Shown here piece after piece: positions 32,345 to 41,871 of a DNA stretch of 64,000 nucleotides. Where the stretch lies: NCBI GenBank assembly GCA_964573295.1, contig CAZNJE010000001.1, forward strand, positions 62,001 through 126,000. The letters are read 5' to 3'. How positions within the stretch are numbered: position 1 is the first letter of the stretch; every line of letters starts with the position of its first letter. The DNA is from CAYQJL01 sp964573295 (lineage in GTDB: Bacteria > Eisenbacteria > RBG-16-71-46 > CAIMUX01 > WJJG01). The translations under genes were made by a program, and so were the position numbers. The notes under the pieces are model-generated. The model was given only the letters and a program-made list of their open reading frames with translations. It ran no database searches and was not told the origin of the DNA.

Positions 32345-33043
32345 TCAGTCTTGTTCGGTCGGCACCAGCCAGCGACGCCCCGCGCGTACGCGTCGTCCCA
32401 GACTCTGCAAGTACTCCCGTTCGCCCAACCAGCGCATGGCATGCTCATACCATCCATCGGGCATGTTCGGCCAGTCGCCGTCAGCCGCCGCCACCGCGTC
32501 ATCCCACTCCATCATCAAACGGTGCAGCGTGCTGTCGGACTCCCGCTGGGCTTTCTCGACCTGGAGCTCGAGCGAGGCCAGATGGTCCTGCTGGGCTTCC
32601 CAGGCCTCTCGATCCTCGTCGGTGGTCGCCTTCTCCACCGACTGCAGCACGCGGCCGATGATGGCGGCCGATTCCTCGAGTGCCTGCGGGATCGTGCGGG
32701 TCAGATCGCCCGTATGTCCTGACACATTCAGAACATGGCGCAAGCGCGCTACCGGGTCTACAAGGATGCGGTGCGCGTCGTTGAGTGAGCGCATCGCCAG
32801 GCGCGAGGCCTTGAGCACACGCTCATCGTTGTGAGCCCGAAAGAGATCCGGATGGCACTTCAGCGCCAGCCGCTCGTAGGTGCTCTGCAATTCCGCGACG
32901 TCCCAGCTGAGACGGGGCGCGAGCCCGAACGCCGCGAAGGGATCGGGAAACTCCACGGGCTGGGGCATGCCGCAGCGGGCACAGAGCAAGACCTCGTCCA
33001 GGGCGCTCTGGCAATTCCAGCACTTGTCGTTGGCTGTACTCAT
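32345..33043 (-). CDS. HscB-like J-domain protein with N-terminal tetracysteine
   Basis: 232 residues. Residues 8-24 form a C-x2-C-x9-C-x2-C zinc-binding motif (Cys 8, 11, 21, 24), a feature known from eukaryotic HSCB/Hsc20 and some bacterial relatives. A J domain follows (FAAFGLAPRLSWDVAELQ, then LKCHPDLF with the Hsp70-stimulating HPD near residue 62). The C-terminal helical domain (~130-200) resembles the three-helix IscU-binding domain of HscB, and a Trp/Arg-rich tail is extra. It is likely to stimulate the adjacent Hsp70-like protein. Upstream, AGGAG lies about 13 bases from the ATG. Confidence 0.82.
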   Translation of the reverse strand: MSTANDKCWNCQSALDEVLLCARCGMPQPVEFPDPFAAFGLAPRLSWDVAELQSTYERLALKCHPDLFRAHNDERVLKASRLAMRSLNDAHRILVDPVARLRHVLNVSGHTGDLTRTIPQALEESAAIIGRVLQSVEKATTDEDREAWEAQQDHLASLELQVEKAQRESDSTLHRLMMEWDDAVAAADGDWPNMPDGWYEHAMRWLGEREYLQSLGRRVRAGRRWLVPTEQD

Positions 33044-33319
33044 CGAATCGTGGATCTCCTCTCACGCGTCGGGGCTCCTCATCAATCGGAATCACCCATG
33101 CTATGTCGGCCCGGGGGCGTAAGTCAATGCCAAGCGCCCTCTCAGCCCCGCCTGTCAGGAAACGCCAGTGATTCTCCGATAGATAGGGGCAGATCGATTC
33201 TGAAACGGAGTGGCTACGACAGCCGGCGGCCGCAGCCCGTTGCCCCATCCCGGAGGTGGATGGGCACGGCGGCGCCCCGCTGATCGGCCTCCATGCGCAA
33301 GGCACCCTATGGGAGCACG

Positions 33320-33937
33320 ATGAAGACACCGCATTCACCCGATCCTGATATCGGCCTGGTGGTCTCCATGCCGAGACCCATCCCCGATTGGGGCGCACAG
33401 ATCCTGGAGTACATCTATCTGCTCGGAACGACCCTCTGGATGGGCGTGCACTCGGCCAGCGTACTGCTTGTCATGCCCCTGCTCGCCGACCACGCGGGCG
33501 AATCCGTGCCACTGGCCCGAGCTATCGTTGGCATCTTCGAAATGCTGGGCTACGTGGCCAGCGGCGCCGCCGGCCTATTGCTGATCGCCACGCTCGGAAT
33601 GCACGTCCTGAAGCTGCGCACGCCGCAGGGGGTCTTGATCCAGTTGATCCTGATTCTGCTGATGACCGTGGTCGCCGTGCTACCCCATCTCATGCTGGTT
33701 CCCGAAATCTCCTCCGCGCTGCGGGCCGCCTCTCTGTCGCCTTCGGCGGCCGACGAGCCACCTGTCGCCGCGAGCGAGTCGCTGCCCGCTTTGCTCGCCA
33801 GCCTCCGCGGGCTGGGCGCGATGGGTATGCTGCACCTCTTTTTCGGCGCCCTGCTGGTGGGGCTCGGCACCCGCCGGTGCTACCGATACCCCCACAGCGA
33901 AGTGGCGCCAGCCCTCGACTGGGAAGAGGGCCGCTAG
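33320..33937 (+). CDS. DUF4149-like four-helix membrane protein
   Basis: About 205 residues from ATG 33320 (GGGAG upstream); ATG 33293 is an alternative. Four hydrophobic segments are visible: YIYLLGTTLWMGVHSAS, ASGAAGLLLIATLGM, LILILLMTVVAVLPHLML and LGAMGMLHLFFGALLVG. The LGTTLWMG motif in the first helix matches the L-W-x-G start of DUF4149/TMEM205-like proteins. Function of the family is not established. It is convergent with miaB and stands alone. Confidence 0.6.
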   Translation: MKTPHSPDPDIGLVVSMPRPIPDWGAQILEYIYLLGTTLWMGVHSASVLLVMPLLADHAGESVPLARAIVGIFEMLGYVASGAAGLLLIATLGMHVLKLRTPQGVLIQLILILLMTVVAVLPHLMLVPEISSALRAASLSPSAADEPPVAASESLPALLASLRGLGAMGMLHLFFGALLVGLGTRRCYRYPHSEVAPALDWEEGR

Positions 33938-33977
33938 CTGGAGCCGCCTTCAGGCAGCTTGCTCCGCAGGGCCCGGC

Positions 33978-35312
33978 TTACTCTGGGTTCCTCGCGACAG
34001 ACAGCTGGCGCCCCTTGAGCGTGTGGGAACTCGCCTCGATGATCTCAACGGTCACCTCGTCTCCAGGTTCCGGGACCGTCGTCTCCGGACCCGGAGTGAT
34101 GACGACGGCCTTGTCGTCGGGCGCCCGGCCGAAGAGCCGTCCATCCTCACCCCGGGCAGCCCCTTCCACGAGGACTGTCAGCCGGCGGCCCGCCTGTTCG
34201 CGAAACCGCTCCCAGGAATGCGTCTCCTGGAGGGCGATGATCTCGCGCAAGCGTAGCTGTTTCACCCGATCGGGCACATCGTCGGCCAGGAACCGCTGCG
34301 CGTAGGTCCGCTCGCGCGGGGAATAGGCGAACAGGAAGGCGCTATCGAAGCGAATCTGCCGCATGAGATCACGGGTCTGCTCGTAATCCTCGGCGGTCTC
34401 GCCGGGGAAGCCGACGATGAGATCCGTCGTCACCGCCAGGCCGGGAATGAGGCGGCGGGCCTCGTTCACCAGCTCGAGATAGTCGTCTCGTGTGTAGCCG
34501 CGGCGCATCGCCTCGAGAATCCGGGTGGAGCCCGACTGCAGGGGAAGATGCAGATGGCGGGCAATCTTGGTCTCTTCACCGATCACAGCCAGTAGCTCGG
34601 GAGTGAAATCGGCCGGGTGGGGAGATAGGAAGCGGATGCGGCGCAAGCCCTGGATCTCGGCAACCGACCGCAGGAGACCGGCCAACCCTATGTCGCCGTC
34701 TCGATAGGAGGTCACCGTCTGGCCGAGCAAGGTGACGGCGGCGTACCCGGCCGCCACGGCCTCGGCGACCTCGGCCTTCACCCGCGGGGCTGGCAGGCTG
34801 CGCTCGCGGCCGCGGGCAAACGGGACCGCGCAGTAGGTACACATGCGGTTGCAGCCGCGCATGATCGACACCCAGGCGTTGACCCGGCCGTCGCGGCGGG
34901 GGGAGAGGTCGGCATAGGTTTCGGTGCGATTCGGCTTGAGCGCGAAGCGGCGGGGCGCGTCGCCGGCCTCGAGCAGCTCCGGAAGGTCGCGGTAGTTGTC
35001 GGGGCCGATGAAGAGGTCTACTTCGGGCAGAAGCTCGGCCAGCGCTCGCCCCCGATGCTGCGGCAAACATCCGGCGAGAACGATTTGGAGATGCGGACGC
35101 CGCCGCCGGAGTGGATCCATGCTGCGGACGTGTCCGATCACCCGCTCGGCCGCCCGTTCACGGACCGAGCACGTGTTGACGATGATCACGTCGGCCTCGC
35201 CGGCCTCGCTCACCGCTTCCCAACCTCGCTCGGTCAAGAGCCCGCCGATCAGCTCCGAATCAGCCAGGTTCATCTGACATCCGTAGGTTTCAATGCAGAA
35301 TCGTTGCGTCAC
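33978..35312 (-). CDS. miaB: tRNA-2-methylthio-N6-dimethylallyladenosine synthase
   Basis: 444 residues when started at the GTG at 35312, which has AAAGGA six bases upstream; this matches the usual length of MiaB. N-terminal MTTase domain with cluster cysteines in TYGCQMN (residue 12), VNTCSV (near 48) and LAGCLP (near 82). Radical-SAM domain with MRGCNRMCTYC (C-x3-C-x2-C, near 152-159), and a C-terminal TRAM domain (VEIIEASSHTLKGRQL). It methylthiolates i6A37 in tRNAs reading UNN codons, using two 4Fe-4S clusters. The open frame continues upstream through a 12-bp repeat (Ser-Asn-Ala-Glu units) into the N gap, but this is probably untranslated leader. The paralogue mtaB is just upstream. Confidence 0.93.
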   Translation of the reverse strand: MTQRFCIETYGCQMNLADSELIGGLLTERGWEAVSEAGEADVIIVNTCSVRERAAERVIGHVRSMDPLRRRRPHLQIVLAGCLPQHRGRALAELLPEVDLFIGPDNYRDLPELLEAGDAPRRFALKPNRTETYADLSPRRDGRVNAWVSIMRGCNRMCTYCAVPFARGRERSLPAPRVKAEVAEAVAAGYAAVTLLGQTVTSYRDGDIGLAGLLRSVAEIQGLRRIRFLSPHPADFTPELLAVIGEETKIARHLHLPLQSGSTRILEAMRRGYTRDDYLELVNEARRLIPGLAVTTDLIVGFPGETAEDYEQTRDLMRQIRFDSAFLFAYSPRERTYAQRFLADDVPDRVKQLRLREIIALQETHSWERFREQAGRRLTVLVEGAARGEDGRLFGRAPDDKAVVITPGPETTVPEPGDEVTVEIIEASSHTLKGRQLSVARNPE

Positions 35313-35320
35313 TGCGTTCC

Positions 35321-35520
35321 TTTCGGCATTGCTCTCGGCATTGCTCTCGGCGTTGCTCTCGGCATTGCTCTCGGCGTTGCTCTCGGCATTGCTCTCGGCG
35401 TTGCTCTNNNNNNNNNNNNNNNNNNNNNNNNNNNNNNNNNNNNNNNNNNNNNNNNNNNNNNNNNNNNNNNNNNNNNNNNNNNNNNNNNNNNNNNNNNNNN
35501 NNNNNNNCGGCATTGCTTTC
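35321..35520. repeat. 12-bp tandem repeat of unknown length, containing the assembly gap
   Basis: At least seven near-perfect units of TTGCTCTCGGCA/G run from 35321 to the gap at 35408, and one more diverged copy resumes after the gap (35508-35520). Copies on the left differ almost only at the last base, alternating A and G. The array sits directly upstream of the miaB ribosome-binding site. Confidence 0.92.
35408..35507. other. Assembly gap, exactly 100 N
   Basis: A placeholder gap of unknown true size, bounded on both sides by the same 12-bp repeat. The repeat most likely caused the assembly break, so the number of copies is undetermined. Confidence 0.98.
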
Positions 35521-35591
35521 GTCCAGCCTCCTGGCGTTCGCCGCGGCGCTTCGGTCCGTGGTTCGCATCTCTGGACCGCACCTGCCCGTCG

Positions 35592-37130
35592 TCAAGGATC
35601 CTGCAAGCAGCATCGCATGAGACCGGGCCCAATCGAATCTTCGGCGACCACCTCGCACCACTGTCCAGGCTGCAGCGACCGAGGCGCGGCCCCCATCAGG
35701 CGAACGTACTCCCCGCTGGTTCCCGTGAACACCCCTGCCGGGCCGGGCGAGCCGGTGCCGGGCAACCCTGCGGCCTTTGCGCTGGTAGTCGGCCAAAACG
35801 GGGTCGCAGGCGCCGCCTCGATCCGTTCCACCACCACGCCGCCGGCCTGTCCGCGAAGACGCTCCTGGAAACGCAGCTGCAATCGCTCGCTCGCCGCCCG
35901 CAAATCGGCGACCCGTTGCTTGCGCTGCGCATGGGGAACCGTATCCAAATCGGCGGCTGCTGGGGTTCCGGGCCGCTCCGAGTAGGCGAACGCGTGAACA
36001 TATGTGACCGGCAGTTCCTCAATCAGTGCCAGCGTCTCCCGGTGGTCTTCCTCGCGCTCACCCGGAAAGCCGGCCACCAGGTCCACACCCAGCCCAAACC
36101 GTGGCCACCGCTCAGCCACCGTCCGGACCAGCTCCCGTACCACCGCCACCCGGTACGGCCGACCCATGCGGGCGAGCACCGCATCGGATCCGGATTGCAG
36201 AGGCAGGTGCAGATGGCGGGCCACCTTCGCGCTCGAGGTCAGCTGATCCAGCAACACCGGCGTGAGGGTCATCGGTTCCAGGGAGCTTAGGCGAATGCGT
36301 CGCAGGCCTTCGACATCGTCCAGTGCCCGCAGCAACCTAGGCAGGTGCTCCTGGGGCGGAAGATCGCGGTCGGCCAGCGCGCCGTGTCCGTACAGACCCA
36401 GATTGATGCCGGTGAGCACGATCTCGCAGAACCCCGCCTCGACCAGGCACCCAACCCCGGCCAGGATCTCGGGGATGGGGCGCGACAGGGGTTCCCCGCG
36501 AAGATGCGGCACGATGCAGTACCGGCACCGGTGGTGACACCCATCCTGGATCTTGACCAATGCCCGGCTGCGGCTCGTCGGGATCGGGCCCGAACGGCTC
36601 AGGAATCCCTCCGGTCGCGGATTCGCGCTCCATAGAATCGGCGCCGCCATCAGCTCCCGCGATGCCGGCGGCGCGTGGCCGAGTGCAGGGCCCGGATCGC
36701 TCTGGGAAGCTTCCAGACCGGCCGCTCGGACGATCTTCTCGACACACGGAAGCGGAACAGGGCCGCTGGAGTCACCCCGCAGCTCTACGAAGGCCTCGAT
36801 CAAGCGCGGGAGGAAAAACTTCGCTCGATTGCCGATCACCAGATCCACACCCACCAGGGTGGCCAGCGTGGCCGGATCCATCTGCGCGCCACAGCCGATG
36901 GCCCATACCTGCCCCCCGACCTGTCGGCGGCCCGCCTTGCGAAGCTCCTGGCGCGACTGGGCCAGCGCGGAGGCGGTGACCGCGCAGGTGTTGACCAGGG
37001 TGAGGTCGGCCGCGGCCGGAAACGGCCGCTCGCGGCCTCCCAGGGCCAGCAAGACCGAGCGAAGGGCGTCAAGCTCTTCCTGATTCGCCCGGCAGCCCAG
37101 CACCGCCAGCGAGAAGTCGAATGGGTTCAT
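35592..37130 (-). CDS. mtaB: MtaB-like radical-SAM tRNA methylthiotransferase
   Basis: 512 residues. MTTase domain with cysteines in LAVLGCRANQEE, VNTCAV and AIGCGAQ; radical-SAM domain with IQDGCHHRCRYC (C-x3-C-x2-C) and the HLHLPLQSGSD segment; TRAM-like C-terminus. The L-G-C-R-x-N start and the VGFPGE-like VAGFPGE segment place it in the MtaB branch, which methylthiolates t6A37 to ms2t6A in tRNAs reading ANN codons. It is longer than typical MtaB (~430) because of a Pro/Ser-rich insert before the radical-SAM motif (about residues 145-190) and one in the TRAM region. It lies upstream of miaB, separated by the repeat-filled gap. Confidence 0.88.
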   Translation of the reverse strand: MNPFDFSLAVLGCRANQEELDALRSVLLALGGRERPFPAAADLTLVNTCAVTASALAQSRQELRKAGRRQVGGQVWAIGCGAQMDPATLATLVGVDLVIGNRAKFFLPRLIEAFVELRGDSSGPVPLPCVEKIVRAAGLEASQSDPGPALGHAPPASRELMAAPILWSANPRPEGFLSRSGPIPTSRSRALVKIQDGCHHRCRYCIVPHLRGEPLSRPIPEILAGVGCLVEAGFCEIVLTGINLGLYGHGALADRDLPPQEHLPRLLRALDDVEGLRRIRLSSLEPMTLTPVLLDQLTSSAKVARHLHLPLQSGSDAVLARMGRPYRVAVVRELVRTVAERWPRFGLGVDLVAGFPGEREEDHRETLALIEELPVTYVHAFAYSERPGTPAAADLDTVPHAQRKQRVADLRAASERLQLRFQERLRGQAGGVVVERIEAAPATPFWPTTSAKAAGLPGTGSPGPAGVFTGTSGEYVRLMGAAPRSLQPGQWCEVVAEDSIGPGLMRCCLQDP

Positions 37131-37227
37131 TCCGATTCCCAGGGTTGATCCAGAGTCGGTCCGTCCGTAAGAGGATAAGGTAGAAAGCCGGCCGGCGAAC
37201 TGTCAAACGCGATGGCAAGCAGATGGT

Positions 37228-37357
37228 GCGCGAGATTGGGCGAGATTGCGCGAGATTGCGAAAGACCGCACGAGACCGCACGAGACCCCAGGAGACTGCA
37301 CGAGACCGCAGGAAACCGCGGGTAACTGCGGAAAACCGCGGGAAACTGCGGGAGAAC
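37228..37357. repeat. 10-bp tandem repeat, 13 copies
   Basis: Thirteen contiguous 10-bp units, drifting from GCGCGAGATT (37228) through GCACGAGACC (37268, 37278, 37298) to GCGGGAAACT (37338). The period is strictly constant although the sequence changes steadily. A 10-bp period puts each unit on nearly the same face of the helix. Confidence 0.92.
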
Positions 37358-37445
37358 ACGGGATGGCGCCCGGCGACCGCCACGGATGCCTGGAACGAAA
37401 ACGCAGGGCTCCCATGCCCATGCCCGAGCGCCCCCGCCCAGATTC

Positions 37446-37523
37446 GCTACCCGGACTCCCCACCTGGATGCCCTACCCGGATTGCCCACCCAAACTCCCT
37501 ACCAGGATTCCCTACCCGCATTG
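37446..37523. repeat. 13-bp tandem repeat, 6 copies
   Basis: Six contiguous units at 13-bp spacing: GCTACCCGGACTC, CCCACCTGGATGC, CCTACCCGGATTG, CCCACCCAAACTC, CCTACCAGGATTC and CCTACCCGCATTG. A further imperfect 14-bp copy follows. It starts 89 bp after the 10-bp array ends and shares no sequence with it. Confidence 0.88.
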
Positions 37524-37595
37524 CCACGCGCGGATTCCCATCCCACAAATCGGCCACCGAGCGGGCGATCGAGCTTGGACTTGGCCCTGAATGCG

Positions 37596-37616
37596 TGCTA
37601 ATAGCAATGATTAGCA
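37596..37616. promoter_or_regulatory. Perfect dyad upstream of lysR, candidate LysR operator
   Basis: TGCTAAT (37596-37602) and ATTAGCA (37610-37616) are perfect inverted repeats around a 7-base spacer. It contains T-N11-A pairs, the basic LysR-family site, and lies 86 bp before the lysR start. Autoregulation is an inference. Confidence 0.5.
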
Positions 37617-37701
37617 TGTGAAACTGCGGGTTGGCGGACTCCTTCCACAGCCAAGAGGCTTCCAGACCCGCCCGGGATGAGATTGCCCAGGAGGGCCCGA
37701 T

Positions 37702-38583
37702 ATGCAGTTAGAGACCTTGAAGGTGTTCTGTGACGTGGTCGAGACGAAGAGCTTCTCGAAGGCCGCGATCCTGAACTTCATCTCGCAGTCCGCCGTCAGC
37801 CAGCAGATGCGGAGCCTCGAGGAGAAGTACGACCACAAGCTGATCGAGCGGGGCAAGCGCAACCTGGCCCCCACGCTCGCCGGGCAGATCCTGTACGAGA
37901 TCTCCAAAGACATTTTGCTGCGCATCGAGAATATGGAACAGCGACTGCAACAGCTGAGCAAGAGCGTGGTCGGCGAGGTGCGCGTGGCCACGATCTACAG
38001 CGTGGGCATGCACGAGCTGCATCCGTATCTGACCGAGTTCATGCGCCGCTACCCAGGCGCCCGGGTGCGGATGGAGTTCAGTCGGGCCAACAAGATCTAC
38101 GAGGCCGTCGTCGGCAACACCGCCGACCTGGGCATCGTGGCCTACCCGGCCCGTCGCTCGGGACTGGATATTCTCCCGTTCCGCGACGACGAGCTCGTGC
38201 TGGTCTGCAATCCGTCACACCCCCTGGCCCGCTACAAGAAGGTGGAGATGAAGAAGCTCGAAGGCCAGGCCATGGTGGGATTCGAGCGCGACATTCCCAC
38301 CCGCCGGGCGGTCGATCGCATCCTGCGATCGAACCGGGTGAAGGTGAAGATGGCGATGGAGTTCGACAACATCGAAACCATCAAGCGGGCAATCGAAATC
38401 AACGCCGGACTCTCCATTCTCCCCAGCGCCACCGTCGAGCGCGAGGTCGGCCTGGGCACGCTGGCTGCGGTGCGGTTCTCGAAGCACTCCTACCACCGGC
38501 CGCTGGGGGTGCTCATCAAACGGGGCCGAGAGATTCCAACGGTGATGCGCCGTTTCCTCGACGTATTGCTCGAAGAAGAGTAA
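37702..38583 (+). CDS. LysR-family transcriptional regulator
   Basis: 293 residues, the usual length. N-terminal winged helix-turn-helix (residues ~1-60) with KSFSKAAILNFISQSAVSQQMRSLE, followed by a linker helix and a two-lobed periplasmic-binding-like effector domain (~90-290) including GEVRVATIYSV and ADLGIVAYPA. AGGAGGG lies six bases upstream of the ATG. The effector is not predictable from sequence. It is transcribed in the same direction as nrdJ, 379 bp upstream of it, but a dyad of its own and NrdR-like sites before nrdJ suggest independent control. Confidence 0.92.
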   Translation: MQLETLKVFCDVVETKSFSKAAILNFISQSAVSQQMRSLEEKYDHKLIERGKRNLAPTLAGQILYEISKDILLRIENMEQRLQQLSKSVVGEVRVATIYSVGMHELHPYLTEFMRRYPGARVRMEFSRANKIYEAVVGNTADLGIVAYPARRSGLDILPFRDDELVLVCNPSHPLARYKKVEMKKLEGQAMVGFERDIPTRRAVDRILRSNRVKVKMAMEFDNIETIKRAIEINAGLSILPSATVEREVGLGTLAAVRFSKHSYHRPLGVLIKRGREIPTVMRRFLDVLLEEE

Positions 38584-38683
38584 TTCCGTCTTGACAAGAC
38601 CCAAGACCCCACTCAGAGCGACTCGGCCAAGCCGGCTCCGGGAAACGATTTTCTAACAAACTGTATACTTTGGGATTAGAAAT

Positions 38684-38693
38684 CCCCCCCCCC
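38684..38693. repeat. Homopolymer C tract (10 C)
   Basis: A run of 10 C, followed by a second run of 7 C about 12 bases downstream, in the nrdJ upstream region. Such tracts slip easily during replication. Confidence 0.8.
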
Positions 38694-38792
38694 TCATCCG
38701 GTCCCGCCCCCCCGGAGAATCGATGGTCACGGAATTCGCAATCCGGCTGGAGACATGGAGTTAGATACGGTTCCGTTTTTCGGTTTGACGCC

Positions 38793-38839
38793 TACCATAT
38801 TTGGTACTACTTGTTGAGACCCACCCCAAGATATTGGGG
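38793..38839. promoter_or_regulatory. Paired palindromes upstream of nrdJ, candidate NrdR boxes
   Basis: TACCATATTTGGTA (38793-38806) and CCCCAAGATATTGGGG (38824-38839) are both inverted repeats with an AT-rich centre. Their centres are 32 bp apart, the three-helical-turn spacing seen in paired NrdR boxes; the second matches about 11 of 16 positions of the general NrdR consensus. They lie 124-170 bp before the nrdJ start in a locally AT-rich stretch. A TTGACG at 38785-38790 directly precedes the first palindrome and may be a -35 element. No cobalamin-riboswitch motif is seen. Confidence 0.55.
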
Positions 38840-38962
38840 AACCGGAGCCCTTGACGGTGATTTGGATCTACCCATGGATGGGTGGAATGCCAGTACATTT
38901 GGTGAACCCCGGAGATCGTGGGTCTAGGCGATCCTCGGGGTTGGCTTTCAGGAGGTCTTTTC

Positions 38963-41746
<2,784 letters not shown>

Positions 41747-41760
41747 AACAGCGAGCACCA

Positions 41761-41812
41761 CCAACGAGGACGACTACCGAGGACAGCCAGCGAGGACGAC
41801 TACCGAGCGCTG
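41761..41812. repeat. 26-bp direct repeat, 2 copies
   Basis: Two 26-bp units (41761-41786 and 41787-41812) share CGAGGACGACTACCGAG and differ near their ends. They lie just after the nrdJ stop. Confidence 0.8.
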
Positions 41813-41820
41813 CTCGGGCT

Positions 41821-41846
41821 GCCGGACAATGCGGTCATTGCCCGGC
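41821..41846. terminator. Hairpin between convergent nrdJ and porin genes
   Basis: GCCGGACAATG (41821-41831) pairs with CATTGCCCGGC (41836-41846) with one mismatch across a CGGT loop. No T-tract is present. Its position between two convergent genes fits a bidirectional terminator. Confidence 0.5.
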
Positions 41847-41871
41847 AAGCGTAGAGGGTTCTCCAGGAATG

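Larger units (their letters stand above)
37131..37701. other. Intergenic region with two unrelated repeat arrays and a dyad
   Basis: 571 bases between the divergent mtaB and lysR genes. It holds a 10-bp array, a 13-bp array and a perfect 7-bp dyad; I see no gene. The short frames on both strands are translations of repeats. Confidence 0.7.

Noticed and set aside
35313..35513. MiaB N-terminal extension of Ser-Asn-Ala-Glu repeats
   Set aside because: A GTG with a good ribosome-binding site after the array gives MiaB its normal length and N-terminus.
38584..38962. Cobalamin riboswitch before nrdJ
   Set aside because: I could not find the conserved B12-box core or a plausible fold; the palindromes present fit a protein operator better.
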